Shown: piece by piece, positions 31,692-41,451 of the stretch
How the letters are laid out: the number at the start of each line of letters is the position of its first letter
Numbering within the stretch: the stretch's first letter is position 1
From: Sulfurospirillum sp. 1612
GTDB taxonomy: Bacteria; Campylobacterota; Campylobacteria; Campylobacterales; Sulfurospirillaceae
Length of the DNA: 64,000 bases
Direction: 5' to 3'
NCBI RefSeq assembly: GCF_036556685.1
Contig: NZ_CP140614.1
Coordinates: 806,001-870,000 of the forward strand
The notes under the pieces: generated by a model
Databases searched by the model: none
Seen by the model: only the letters and a program-made list of their open reading frames with translations
What the model was told of the DNA's origin: nothing
Translations under genes and position numbers: made by a program

Positions 31692-32962
31692 TGAGTGCTT
31701 TTGTCATCCTCTTTTTACTCATCATGCTTTTGGTGCTCAGAGTTCCTGTAGCTTTTGCATTGGGCGGTTTGGGAGCGGCACTTTTGGCCTATTATCCACT
31801 ACCACTCAATGGTATTCCCCAACGTCTTTATGGTGCGATGGACAGTTTTGAGCTGTTGGCGGTTCCGATGTTTTTGTTGATGTCCAATATCTTGCTCAAA
31901 GCAGAAGTGGGCAAAGACCTCTTTCGTGCAGTTCAAAGCTGGATTGGACATTGGCCTGGAGGTTTGGGGATTGCGACGATTGTCTCATGTGGTATTTTCT
32001 CAGCTGTTTCAGGCTCTTCTGTGGCGACTGCAGCTACGATTGGAATCGTGGCGATACCAGAGATGACATCACGGGGTTATCCGAAACATTTTGTTTATGG
32101 ACTGATTGCCGCAGGAGGGACGCTTGGAATCATGATACCGCCTTCCATCCCTTTGATTGTTTATGGCATCATCTCTGAGAGTTCGATTTCTAAGCTTTTT
32201 TTAGCCGGCATTGGGCCGGGGATTTTTTTGATATTTCTCTTTATGGCTTATAGTATTATTTATTCAAAAGTGAGCAAAAAATATACCCCACTTCCCAAAG
32301 CGACAGGACAAGAGCGACTTGCCGCCACCTTGCGGTCGATTCCGACGATGATTATCGCCATCAGTGTCATTGGCTCGATTTATGCAGGGATTGCCACACC
32401 TTCTGAGAGTGCAGGGTTGGGATTTGTGATTTCACTCATCATGACATTTGCGATGAGACGCATGAGTATTGCCAAACTCAAAGAAGCCACTTATGATGCG
32501 GCCAAAACGACGATTATGCTCTTTATTATTATTGCGGGTGCAAAGGTCTTTTCTTATGCGATTACGCTTTATATGATTCCTCAAAATATTTCCAATCTTT
32601 TGGTAGAAAATGTCTCCAATCATACGCTATTTATCTTAGCGGTTGGCATTGTATTATTGATTGTCGGATTTTTCTTAGAATCGCTCTCTATGCTTTTGAT
32701 TATGGTGCCAGTTCTATTTCCTGCGGTGCTTGCAAGAGGGATTGACCCGATTTGGTTTGGACTCTTTTTTGTCGTGTTGATTGAGATGGCACTTATCACA
32801 CCGCCGATTGGAATGAATCTGTTTATCATACAGGGGATCTCGCATGCAAAAATTGAGACTGTTATCAAAGGAGTGTGGCCTTTTGTCTTGATGATGGCTT
32901 CGACTGCTATTTTATTGTGGTATTGGCAAGATTTAGCTTTGTATATCCCGTATCATTTTTGA
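31691..32962 (+). CDS. dctM: TRAP transporter large membrane subunit DctM
   Basis: 423 residues, polytopic. Typical features: RVPVAFALGG at the start, the GSSVATAATIGIVAIPEM segment, GGTLGIMIPPSIPLIVYG and the late ALITPPIGMNLFIIQG. It provides the Na+-driven substrate pathway. Its last 30 bases overlap, tail to tail, the end of the opposite-strand glycosyltransferase gene. Confidence 0.95.
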   Translation: MSAFVILFLLIMLLVLRVPVAFALGGLGAALLAYYPLPLNGIPQRLYGAMDSFELLAVPMFLLMSNILLKAEVGKDLFRAVQSWIGHWPGGLGIATIVSCGIFSAVSGSSVATAATIGIVAIPEMTSRGYPKHFVYGLIAAGGTLGIMIPPSIPLIVYGIISESSISKLFLAGIGPGIFLIFLFMAYSIIYSKVSKKYTPLPKATGQERLAATLRSIPTMIIAISVIGSIYAGIATPSESAGLGFVISLIMTFAMRRMSIAKLKEATYDAAKTTIMLFIIIAGAKVFSYAITLYMIPQNISNLLVENVSNHTLFILAVGIVLLIVGFFLESLSMLLIMVPVLFPAVLARGIDPIWFGLFFVVLIEMALITPPIGMNLFIIQGISHAKIETVIKGVWPFVLMMASTAILLWYWQDLALYIPYHF

Positions 32963-33733
32963 GTACGTCTCATAAATCTCCTGATTATGATGTTTGAGAG
33001 CTCCTTTGATTAATATTTCGCATTTGTTGCATATTTGTTGTTTGATAGCATCATGATACGAAGAATCGAGGAGTTTTAAAAGGGTTTTAATATGATAGCG
33101 ATCAATCGCAAAGATGGTGTTTGAGAGTTGTTCGTGACCGGAATTTTTGATGATGCACGCCTCTTTGATGAGGCCGATTTCATAAAAAAGAGCGACTCTC
33201 AACCAAAGGTCATAATCCTCACACACTCGCATTTCTTCATCAAAATAACCAACATGTTCAAAGATACTTTTGTGCATCATGACAGAAGAGGCTGCGATTT
33301 TGCATCGAGACATATTCTCTAAAAAACACCAACCCTCGGGTTTGGTGAGATTTTTGGAATATTTTACTTTTTTTCCATCTCTCAGCCACTGTTCATTGGT
33401 ATGCGAAAATAAAATATCAGGATGCATTTGGTGAAATGAACATTGCATTTCAATCTTTTTATCAAGCCAAATATCATCACTATCCAAAAAAGTAATCCAC
33501 TCATGTTGCGCCGCTTTGATGCCTATATTTCTAGCATGAGAGACACCGTTGTTTTGGGTTTGTATGATTTTAATCGTTTTGAAATGTTGAAGAACCTCTT
33601 GCGTGGTGTCATTGGAACCATCATCGACGATAATAATCTCATCAACTCCTCGTGTTTGTTTCAGAATTGATGCGATACTTTGAGGTAAAAAATCGGCACG
33701 ATTATAAGTGGGGATGATTGCGGTGATTTTCAT
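32933..33733 (-). CDS. Family 2 glycosyltransferase
   Basis: 266 residues, GT-A fold. ITAIIPTYNRADFLPQSI and EIIIVDDGSNDTT for nucleotide-sugar binding, then the metal motif TFLDSDDIW, and the later YFDEEMRVCEDYDLWLRV. No membrane segment. It probably adds a sugar to a surface polysaccharide, but no polysaccharide cluster is nearby; the acceptor is unknown. Overlaps the exonuclease gene by 4 bases. Confidence 0.88.
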   Translation of the reverse strand: MKITAIIPTYNRADFLPQSIASILKQTRGVDEIIIVDDGSNDTTQEVLQHFKTIKIIQTQNNGVSHARNIGIKAAQHEWITFLDSDDIWLDKKIEMQCSFHQMHPDILFSHTNEQWLRDGKKVKYSKNLTKPEGWCFLENMSRCKIAASSVMMHKSIFEHVGYFDEEMRVCEDYDLWLRVALFYEIGLIKEACIIKNSGHEQLSNTIFAIDRYHIKTLLKLLDSSYHDAIKQQICNKCEILIKGALKHHNQEIYETYSKMIRDIQS

Positions 33734-34341
33734 GAGAAACTGTGGTGTTGGAGTTTGATATACATGAGTGCGGTCATAATCGCATCACTGAGGGCATCGT
33801 GTTTGCCAAAAATCGGCAAATCCAAATCATGCATCATCGAATCAAATCGAAGGTCGATTCTCCCCTCAGGGATGTGTCGGCGTTTTTTATCATGATAGAT
33901 TTTGGAGACTTCGATTTGCTTATTTGGAAGCTTGATACCCAGATAGGGTTTGAGATATTTGTTGATCATTTTGACATCAAATTCAAGATAATATCCTACC
34001 AAGGGACGATTTCCGATAAAATGTAAAAATTTTTCAAGCGCGATGTGGGATTCACTTCCTTGTTCTAAGTCGATATTACGGATAAAATGAATCTTGATAC
34101 TGTTTTGATTGATAGGGCGTGTGGGCTTGATAAAGAGTTCAAATTTTTCGGATGTGAGGATTTTATCGCCTTTGATTTTTACCGCTCCGATGGAGAGGAT
34201 TTCATCTTTTTTGGGATTTAATCCCGTAGTCTCTGTATCAAAAACGACCATTTCATCACAGTTTTTTTCCTCAAACAAAAAGGAAAAATCAGGATTTTTC
34301 AATTTCTTTAAATTTCTTTTTTTTAAAAAACGGTGTACCAT
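33730..34341 (-). CDS. DEDDh 3'-5' exonuclease (DNA pol III epsilon-like)
   Basis: 203 residues. ExoI motif VVFDTETTGLNPKKDEILSI, a YYLEFDVKMINKYL segment and the ExoIII motif HDALSDAIMTALMYI. A 30-residue basic extension precedes the domain. It is not the main replicative epsilon by context: homologues commonly sit beside cNMP/CBS/DUF294 proteins and acetate-type symporters, as here. Its substrate is unknown. Confidence 0.85.
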   Translation of the reverse strand: MVHRFLKKRNLKKLKNPDFSFLFEEKNCDEMVVFDTETTGLNPKKDEILSIGAVKIKGDKILTSEKFELFIKPTRPINQNSIKIHFIRNIDLEQGSESHIALEKFLHFIGNRPLVGYYLEFDVKMINKYLKPYLGIKLPNKQIEVSKIYHDKKRRHIPEGRIDLRFDSMMHDLDLPIFGKHDALSDAIMTALMYIKLQHHSFS

Positions 34342-36165
34342 TTAGCTCACTCTATCGGTTTTGAAATGAAATGCAATGGTTTTTTTAAATTTATTGACGA
34401 TTTTGAAGCTATCTTTTAAGAGGTCTAATTCGAGTTGATTGAGCTCATTGATATTGATAATGTTGCTTTTGTTTTCTTCTTCAAAAGCACTATTTTTGAG
34501 CCGTTGTTTTAATCTCAAATTGATAAGGGTATCAAATGCCTCTATTAAAGAACTGGCATATTTCTCATCGATGACGTCAAGTTTGACCAGTGCTTGTATG
34601 CGCTCAATTGTATTGGTCATGGGGATTTTATACTCCAATGCCAAACTACGAATGCCTTGCACAATCGGGAAAATGCCACCTTTTTTGACATCGACTTGAT
34701 TATTTTCAGTCTTGAGATTAGAAAAAATTCCAATCGGCGTTTCAAAAATGAGGGCCGCTTTGGCAAAGTTGGCCATGATGACATCTTTGTTTTCTAATTT
34801 TTTAAAGATAGTCGCTTTGAGCTTTTCGAGTAATGTGGCATCCCCAGCTACACAAATAGAATCAAAAAATATTGCCATATGCATATAATCATCCCCACTA
34901 GGAGCTTCCAACCAGCGATCAATCTCTGCAACATACGCTTTGGCATGTTTGCGCCAATAGGGGTTTGAAACCATGATATTGCCCTCACATCTTGGAAAAC
35001 CAATTCCCAAAAGTGCTTCATTCAGAGCCATCATGTAAGGTTCAAAATCTTTTTCATTCTCAAAATCATCGATGATAAGAGCATTATCTTGATCGGTTTT
35101 GAGAATCTGCTCTTTTCTACCTTCACTTCCCATGACAATGAGAGCAGCTTTGTCGGCTAAATGTTTTGGCATGATCATATCATAGAGTTTTTTGTGAATT
35201 TTTTCATTAAGTTCAGAAATAAGCTGTGAAATATACTCCACTTTAGTTCCCTTATCATGAAGCTTTTTGATGATATTAATCAAATCCTCACTGGCCATTT
35301 TGAGCTCTTCAAAATTCTTTGCTTTGTCAATTTGCATCGAGACCAAATGGGAGTGATTGGCAAAATAGCTTAAGAGATCGAGTTGTTCTAATACCCCAAT
35401 GACCACATCTCCATCACATACGGCCAATCTTTTGATAGAGTTTTTGGTCAAAAGCAACAGGGCATTGGAGAGGTAATCATCGTACTCAATGGTGATAATA
35501 GGATGAATGGCAATCGGTCCGATGGGCGCGAATTTGTCATAATCATTGAAGATGACATATTTTCTAATCGTACTGTCGGTGACGATACCATAGCGGTAAT
35601 TGGAACCATTTTTGACGATGATACACTTGTTTTTGGTCTTTACCATCTTTTTGAGAGCACTCATGATGGGCATATCTGCATCTACGATACAGGGAGTATG
35701 CGTATAAGTGTCACGTACTTTAGCAAGCATGAAACTTGAAAATTGAGTGGTGTATTCTTTTTGTTTGGCTGATTGGATTTTATTGGCAAAGCCTTGGATA
35801 AAAAAATCTTTGAACTCTTGATTTTGTTCTAAAAGATTTAAAAAGGTTTTTTTATCCAATTCAAAACAAATTAATTCTTCTAAGACCGAAAAAGTCTCCT
35901 CCGTCTTTCCATCAATCAAAGAATCTGCATCAAAGATATTAGAATTTGAATATACTTTGATGAGTTCCCCATCATGATACTCTCCTACCTTGCCTTTGAC
36001 GATGATATAGAGAAAATTTGATGCGGTATTTTTGGATATCAACACAGTATCTTGAGTGTAATATCCGATGTTCATTGAAGAGAGTGTTTGTTCGATTTGA
36101 TCATGACTGAGTATCTCAAAAGGATGGATTGATTTTAAAAAAGATTTTTGATCGAGTAAACTCAT
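34342..36165 (-). CDS. cNMP-binding/CBS/DUF294 nucleotidyltransferase-like protein
   Basis: 607 residues. Cyclic-nucleotide-binding-type domain (about 15-125), paired CBS domains (about 155-275), a DUF294 nucleotidyltransferase domain with VMGSEGRKEQILKTDQDNALI (the Gly-Ser and Asp-x-Asp pattern), and a C-terminal helical DUF294 part. The family resembles GlnD-type signalling enzymes. It lies between a sodium:solute symporter and an exonuclease, so control of carbon uptake is plausible. What nucleotide it binds cannot be told from sequence. Confidence 0.88.
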   Translation of the reverse strand: MSLLDQKSFLKSIHPFEILSHDQIEQTLSSMNIGYYTQDTVLISKNTASNFLYIIVKGKVGEYHDGELIKVYSNSNIFDADSLIDGKTEETFSVLEELICFELDKKTFLNLLEQNQEFKDFFIQGFANKIQSAKQKEYTTQFSSFMLAKVRDTYTHTPCIVDADMPIMSALKKMVKTKNKCIIVKNGSNYRYGIVTDSTIRKYVIFNDYDKFAPIGPIAIHPIITIEYDDYLSNALLLLTKNSIKRLAVCDGDVVIGVLEQLDLLSYFANHSHLVSMQIDKAKNFEELKMASEDLINIIKKLHDKGTKVEYISQLISELNEKIHKKLYDMIMPKHLADKAALIVMGSEGRKEQILKTDQDNALIIDDFENEKDFEPYMMALNEALLGIGFPRCEGNIMVSNPYWRKHAKAYVAEIDRWLEAPSGDDYMHMAIFFDSICVAGDATLLEKLKATIFKKLENKDVIMANFAKAALIFETPIGIFSNLKTENNQVDVKKGGIFPIVQGIRSLALEYKIPMTNTIERIQALVKLDVIDEKYASSLIEAFDTLINLRLKQRLKNSAFEEENKSNIININELNQLELDLLKDSFKIVNKFKKTIAFHFKTDRVS

Positions 36166-36180
36166 GAGGATGCCTTGATA

Positions 36181-36211
36181 TAAAAAGGGTTGGTACTAAT
36201 TGTACCAACCC
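36181..36211 (-). terminator. Intrinsic terminator after the symporter gene
   Basis: GGGTTGGTAC / GTACCAACCC, perfect 10 bp, loop TAATT; on the minus strand it is followed by TTTTTA. It would cut the symporter transcript off from the DUF294 and exonuclease genes unless read through. Confidence 0.9.
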
Positions 36212-36218
36212 AAATATT

Positions 36219-38120
36219 TTAATGAGCTGAAGCGGCGCCTGCACCTCGTGGAATTCTAATTCTCTCGACGAGTTCTTGTATCTCAGTCGGTGGAGGTGGT
36301 GTCATGGCACTTACGACAATCGCCACGATAAAGTGGATAATCATACCAATGGTACCAATTCCTGTTGGTGCGATGCCCCAAAGATAATCGGCTTTGTCTC
36401 CACCCATAAAGACAAAGTAGACGATATAGGAGAAGGTAAAGATGAGTCCGACGAGCATTCCTGCGATGGCTCCTTCTTTGTTCATTCTCTTATAAAAGAT
36501 TCCCAATACGATGGCTGGGAAGAAGGAAGCTGCGGCCAATCCAAAGGCAAAGGCAACAACTTGTGCCACAAATCCTGGAGGATAAATACCCAAATATCCT
36601 GCGATGATAATCGCGACCACGGCGGCAAGTCTTGCTGCAAAGAGCTCTGCCTTTTCACTCAATTTTGATTTGCCCGTTTCTGGATCTTTCATGAGCACTT
36701 GGCCGATGAGATCATGTGAAACTGCTGTGGAGATGGAGAGTAATAATCCCGCAGCTGTGGATAACGCAGCAGCCAAACCACCCGCTGCGATGATGGCGAT
36801 AACCCAGTTTGGAAGTCCGGCAATTTCCGGATTGGCCAAAACGATGATATCGCGATCGAGGTAGACTTCATTGATAATCTTACCATTAGCTTTTTCTTCT
36901 GCTGCTGTCATATTGACAGGAGCGGCTGGATTACTGGTGAGTTTTACTCCATCTTTTCCAGTTTTTCCATTAAAGACTGGCTTGCCTTTTGCTCCGGTAA
37001 ATGCAGCGCCTGAGGCTACTTGAATTTTACCATCACCATTTCTATCATTCCATGCAATCAAACCGGAATCTTCCCATGTTTTGAACCAAGACCCTCTATT
37101 GATGCTGCCATCACTTCGTTTGACTTCATTGTTGACAAATTTTGCATAATCAACATTTTGTAGGTTTTTAATGAGATTCAATCGTGCAAATGCCGCCACT
37201 GCTGGAATCTGTGTATAAAGTATCGCGATGAAGACCAAAGCCCAACCGGCGCTAATTCGTGCACCCTTTACAGTAGGAGTGGTAAAAAATCTAACGATAA
37301 CGTGTGGAAGCCCTGCTGTTCCTAGCATCAAAGCAGTGGTGAGCATAAAGACATTCCATGTCCCGCTATGACTTGCTGTATAGGCTGCAAAACCCAGATC
37401 GGTCATTGAGGTATCCAATGCGTGTAATAAATACGTACCGCTATCAATCATCCGAATACCATCATCAAAAGCAAAAGGAATTTTGCCTCCAAATCCAAGT
37501 TGTGGTAAGAATGTATTAGTCACTTGAAGTGATAAGAATATCGCAGGAACTGTAAATGCGAAAATCATCACACAATATTGTGCCACTTGTGTATAGGTAA
37601 TCCCTTTCATACCGCCTAAAACAGCATAAATAAAGACGATGACCATCCCGATAATAACACCGGTGTTGATATCAACTTGTAAAAATCTTGAAAAAACGAT
37701 ACCAACCCCTCTCATTTGACCTGCAACATAGGTAAAGGAGATAAAGATAACACAAATAACAGCAACCGTTCTTGCGAGATTGGAATAGTATCGATCCCCG
37801 ATGAAATCAGGCACGGTAAATTTACCAAATTTTCTAAGATAAGGTGCTAATAGCATGGCAAGTAGTACATAACCACCGGTCCATCCCATCAAATACGCAC
37901 CCCCATCACTACCTTTGAGTGAGACGATACCTGCCAGTGAGATAAAAGAAGCCGCACTCATCCAATCTGCTCCGGTTGCCATACCATTCATGATAGGGTG
38001 TACTCCACCACCGGCGACATAAAACTCTTTTGTTGAACCTGCTCTTGCCCAAATTGCTATAAGAATATAGAGGCCAAAAGACAAACCGACAAATAAATAT
38101 ATTAATCCTTGTAATTCCAT
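36219..38120 (-). CDS. Sodium:solute symporter, VC_2705 subfamily
   Basis: 633 residues, SSS family, about 13 membrane helices. Family signature region: GGGVHPIMNGMATGADWMSAASFISLAG and the GFAAYTAS-to-GLPHVIVRFFT segment. A 100-residue loop (about 295-430) with an EF-hand-like DRNGDGKI stretch is characteristic of this subfamily. The relatives include the acetate permease ActP, so acetate or another short carboxylate is the likely substrate; the HMG-CoA lyase locus next door would yield acetyl units. It follows the small subunit gene by 12 bases. Confidence 0.9.
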   Translation of the reverse strand: MELQGLIYLFVGLSFGLYILIAIWARAGSTKEFYVAGGGVHPIMNGMATGADWMSAASFISLAGIVSLKGSDGGAYLMGWTGGYVLLAMLLAPYLRKFGKFTVPDFIGDRYYSNLARTVAVICVIFISFTYVAGQMRGVGIVFSRFLQVDINTGVIIGMVIVFIYAVLGGMKGITYTQVAQYCVMIFAFTVPAIFLSLQVTNTFLPQLGFGGKIPFAFDDGIRMIDSGTYLLHALDTSMTDLGFAAYTASHSGTWNVFMLTTALMLGTAGLPHVIVRFFTTPTVKGARISAGWALVFIAILYTQIPAVAAFARLNLIKNLQNVDYAKFVNNEVKRSDGSINRGSWFKTWEDSGLIAWNDRNGDGKIQVASGAAFTGAKGKPVFNGKTGKDGVKLTSNPAAPVNMTAAEEKANGKIINEVYLDRDIIVLANPEIAGLPNWVIAIIAAGGLAAALSTAAGLLLSISTAVSHDLIGQVLMKDPETGKSKLSEKAELFAARLAAVVAIIIAGYLGIYPPGFVAQVVAFAFGLAAASFFPAIVLGIFYKRMNKEGAIAGMLVGLIFTFSYIVYFVFMGGDKADYLWGIAPTGIGTIGMIIHFIVAIVVSAMTPPPPTEIQELVERIRIPRGAGAASAH

Positions 38121-38132
38121 GATATCTCCTAA

Positions 38133-38387
38133 TTATTCGTGAATGTCATATTTTTCTTCAAGTCTTTCCATCATTTTGGCGTAAACAAAAATGAGAATAA
38201 CGAAGATATAGATAGAGCCTTGTTGAGCAAACCAAAATCCAAGCTTAAATCCCCCAAATGAGATAGAATTGAGTTCATCTAAAAAGATGATACCGCATCC
38301 ATACGACGCAACAAACCAAATAACTAGCAGTTTGAGTATGGTAGAAATGTTTTCTTTCCAATACGCTTGTGCAGCACTATTGTCCAT
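38133..38387 (-). CDS. DUF4212 small symporter subunit
   Basis: 84 residues, two membrane segments (about 17-37 and 52-70), with YWKENISTILKLLVIWF and the FGGFKLGFWFAQQGSIYIFV signature of the DUF4212 family. These proteins are always found beside VC_2705-type symporters and probably form a complex with them. First gene of the symporter operon. Confidence 0.92.
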   Translation of the reverse strand: MDNSAAQAYWKENISTILKLLVIWFVASYGCGIIFLDELNSISFGGFKLGFWFAQQGSIYIFVILIFVYAKMMERLEEKYDIHE

Positions 38388-38529
38388 GGTGTCTCCTTGT
38401 AAATTTTTTTAACAATATAAATATAAATTATCAAAGTAGCATTATCGTAGCAAAATTGAAAAGTGAGAAGTTATGTTATAAAAATGTAGCTAGTTGAGTA
38501 AAAAAGAAACAAAAAAGGCTTTTTTAGGT

Positions 38530-39165
38530 TTAAATATTTAAATCAATGTATTGATTCGTAACAATTTCGGCAATTTTTTTACTCAGAAGGGTGTAGCCTT
38601 TGGCATTAGGATGCACATCATCGATTTTCAAAGTATCATCATTGACAATAGTTTGTAATATATCATCTGCTAGAGGAACATGAAATTGCGCTGCTAAATC
38701 TTCATAAAACGAAGCAGTAGTGACACGTAAAATATCCAGTTTTGGAACCCCTACTAAAATGACAAAAATATGTTGTTTTTGTGCGAGTTGTATCATTTGG
38801 GCCAGATTTTCTTTGGTTTTTCTCAAATCTTGTCCTCTTAAAATATCATTACCTCCCTCACAGAGAATCAAAATATTTGGTTTGTATTTTTTCAAAACCG
38901 AAGGCAATCTGAGAAGTCCCCGACTTGTATCTTCTCCTGAAATGCCTGCATTGATAACATTGGTGTGCAAAAGATTGGAGAGTTGTGCGGGATAGGAAGC
39001 ATTGTCATCAACACGATATCCTTTTGTGATACTATCACCAAACGCAACGATTGTCGTTTTTTCTGGCACAAAATAGTTTCCATCATCTTCATCTTCCTGA
39101 TTATTGATGAATGAAAAGAGTGCGATTGTTGCGGCTATTAAAACGACAATTTTGAAAAAACTCAC
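38530..39165 (-). CDS. SGNH/GDSL esterase (TesA-like)
   Basis: 211 residues with an N-terminal signal anchor and the four SGNH blocks: FGDSITKGY (Ser), NAGISGEDTSRG (Gly), CEGGNDILRG (Asn) and DDVHPNAKGY (Asp/His). Likely a periplasmic arylesterase, thioesterase or lysophospholipase; the substrate is not clear. It is monocistronic on the minus strand. Confidence 0.9.
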   Translation of the reverse strand: MSFFKIVVLIAATIALFSFINNQEDEDDGNYFVPEKTTIVAFGDSITKGYRVDDNASYPAQLSNLLHTNVINAGISGEDTSRGLLRLPSVLKKYKPNILILCEGGNDILRGQDLRKTKENLAQMIQLAQKQHIFVILVGVPKLDILRVTTASFYEDLAAQFHVPLADDILQTIVNDDTLKIDDVHPNAKGYTLLSKKIAEIVTNQYIDLNI

Positions 39166-39253
39166 TAGGTTTCCTTTTTCATGACAAATTTATTTTTCAT
39201 TATAGCTCAATTTGTGTTTATTATGATAAAATTGCAACAAAAAAAGAGTAGAA

Positions 39254-40162
39254 GTGGTAAAAAAAGGTATTGATTGGGTTGCCGTGGGAGCGTTGATTCT
39301 CGCGATGATGGTGTGGGCGAGTTCTTTTATAGCATTAAAATCAGCAATTGGTCCGATAGGTCCTATGAATGTGATATTTTTCAGGATGGCACTAGCTAGT
39401 GTTTCCTTTATGTTTTTCATAAAAAAATTCAAAAAAATTAGTTTTACTAAAAGAGATATCAAGTTTATCGCTTTGATGACTTTTTTTGAGCCTTGTTTGT
39501 ATTTTATCTTTGAAGCGCACGCACTCAAAAATACTTCTGCGGCGCAAGCGGGTATGATTACCTCTATGATGCCTATTATCACAGCAATTGGTGCTGGATT
39601 TTTCTTAAAAGAAGCCATTACCCGTAAGTTGATGATTGGTTCGTTTTTGGCGGTGGTAGGAGCGGTGTGGTTGAGTGTGAGCTCCGAATCAACAGATCAA
39701 GCCACCAATCCACTTTTGGGAAATACTTTGGAATTATTAGCGATGATTTGTGGGGCGGGTTATACGATTGCAATCCGTCATTTGAGCGCACGATTTTCAC
39801 CTCTATTTCTCACTGCCATCCAATCGTTTATGGGAACAATATTTTTCTTGCCATTTGCCCTATGGGAATATAATACGACAACGATGCATGTGAGTACTTC
39901 GGCAATATTGTGGGTCGTATATTTGGGGATTTTTGTGACAATGTTTGGTTATGGTATGTTTAATTTTGCTTTGAGTCGCATTGAGGCAAGCAAAGCCGCT
40001 GTTTATACAAATCTCATCCCTGTTTTTACCATCATTCTCGCTTTTATTATTTTGGGAGAAAAATTTGGATTCATGGAAATAGTCGCATCATGTATCATCT
40101 TTAGTGGTGTCATTATCTCCCAGATGCCAGGATGGAAACGAAAAATAAAACAACGTGCTTAA
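39254..40162 (+). CDS. EamA/DMT family transporter
   Basis: 302 residues, ten membrane helices in two EamA repeats (first starts WASSFIALKSAIGPIGPMN; second begins with GNTLELLAMICGAGYTI). DMT exporters move amino acids, nucleosides or other metabolites. The start is GTG. It ends tail to tail with the tolC-like gene with a 4-base overlap. Confidence 0.88.
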   Translation: MVKKGIDWVAVGALILAMMVWASSFIALKSAIGPIGPMNVIFFRMALASVSFMFFIKKFKKISFTKRDIKFIALMTFFEPCLYFIFEAHALKNTSAAQAGMITSMMPIITAIGAGFFLKEAITRKLMIGSFLAVVGAVWLSVSSESTDQATNPLLGNTLELLAMICGAGYTIAIRHLSARFSPLFLTAIQSFMGTIFFLPFALWEYNTTTMHVSTSAILWVVYLGIFVTMFGYGMFNFALSRIEASKAAVYTNLIPVFTIILAFIILGEKFGFMEIVASCIIFSGVIISQMPGWKRKIKQRA

Positions 40163-41451
40163 TGGGTGTATTTGACGAAAATATGAGCCCCACACAGTAA
40201 ATAAATGTTACATTTTTGTAAGAAAATATTGGCTTTTGTACCCTCAAATTTTGCTTTGATATTTGCAAAATCGGCAATAGCACGACTCAATTCATCTGCA
40301 CTGATGAGCCCATTGTCAAATCGCCCTTGTGTGAGTTCATAGTAGCTTTTTGCTGAGCGTAGTTCTTTTTGTGTCGCACTTTGAACTCTCTTTAAAGATT
40401 GCAATTTCAATAAGGCATGATGTATCTCTTTGGTGACACTTCTCTCATAATCTTGCAGATAAAGACGTTGGGCTGTTTTCTTGTATGTTGCGGCTTCTTT
40501 TTCGCTTTTAATAGCACCCCCATCGAAGAGATTCCAACGCAATGTTGCACCGATATAGCTTTGGTCTGCATTAGTATAACCATTGCCGTTTAGGTTCAAA
40601 TCATCTCCCTCTTTTTTGAGTGCTCCCACTAAAAAAATCTGCGGATAGGATTGAGAATTGGCTAATAAAATATCTTTATCATCAATCTTGAGTTCTGTTT
40701 TGAGTGCTTGGATATCTTCGCGGTTTCTAAGTGCCATATCTATCAGCGCTTTCGTGTCCATGTGTAGCGTTAATGGTGGCAATGATGTGATATCTGTCTT
40801 GATATTGGTGATATATTGCAATGTTTCGACGAGTTGTTCTTTTTGATTTTTTAAAGTTGCCAAAGTGGCAATAATCTCATATTGCTTGGCTTCGATTTTA
40901 TAAAGATTGGCTATATTAATCAAGCCATTGTCATACATGCTTTTTGCTTTTTTATAGGAATCTGTGATGGCAGTTTTGGCATCATTTGTGGCTTTTATAG
41001 TCTTATTTATCGTAAAAATATTGGCATAAAGCATTGATATTTTGAGATAGAGTTGTCGTTTTAAATCTGTAGTTTCTAAACGGTTTTTGATGATTTTTAA
41101 TTTGGCTTTTTCGATATTTTCACTGATGGCAAAACCCGTAAATATAGGATAAGTGATACTCAATGCTGCACTAAGATTCGTGCGTGTTCCCATCGGTAAG
41201 GGTTGATTTAATCCCGGTAAGGCGCTGATGTGGAGTTGGGTTGTGGGGATGTCTTTGAGTCGGGTGGCATTGAGGTTCATCTCAAGGTTTGGATAGCGTT
41301 TGGCCTGTGTTTTGTGCAAGAGGCTTTTGAGCGCTTGGTTTTGTTTGTGCTTGGATTGGATGAGTAGATTTTTATCAACACTATGTATCAAATCTTGAAA
41401 TGTTGCGCCATATAGAAAAATTGGTATGATAAAGAAAATGTATTTTTTCAA
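40159..41451 (-). CDS. TolC-family outer-membrane efflux protein
   Basis: 430 residues. A signal peptide, then the two repeated coiled-coil halves of the TolC family (first half with RYPNLEMNLNATRL; second half with SYPQIFLVGALKKEG and GATLRWNLFDGG). It supplies the outer-membrane duct for the EmrA-EmrB pair encoded just upstream. Third gene of the operon, overlapping emrB by 4 bases. Confidence 0.9.
   Translation of the reverse strand: MKKYIFFIIPIFLYGATFQDLIHSVDKNLLIQSKHKQNQALKSLLHKTQAKRYPNLEMNLNATRLKDIPTTQLHISALPGLNQPLPMGTRTNLSAALSITYPIFTGFAISENIEKAKLKIIKNRLETTDLKRQLYLKISMLYANIFTINKTIKATNDAKTAITDSYKKAKSMYDNGLINIANLYKIEAKQYEIIATLATLKNQKEQLVETLQYITNIKTDITSLPPLTLHMDTKALIDMALRNREDIQALKTELKIDDKDILLANSQSYPQIFLVGALKKEGDDLNLNGNGYTNADQSYIGATLRWNLFDGGAIKSEKEAATYKKTAQRLYLQDYERSVTKEIHHALLKLQSLKRVQSATQKELRSAKSYYELTQGRFDNGLISADELSRAIADFANIKAKFEGTKANIFLQKCNIYLLCGAHIFVKYTH

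Noticed and set aside
38505-38530. Possible terminator after the SGNH esterase
   Set aside because: AAAAAA-GGC-TTTTTT is a stem of A-T pairs only, too weak to call.
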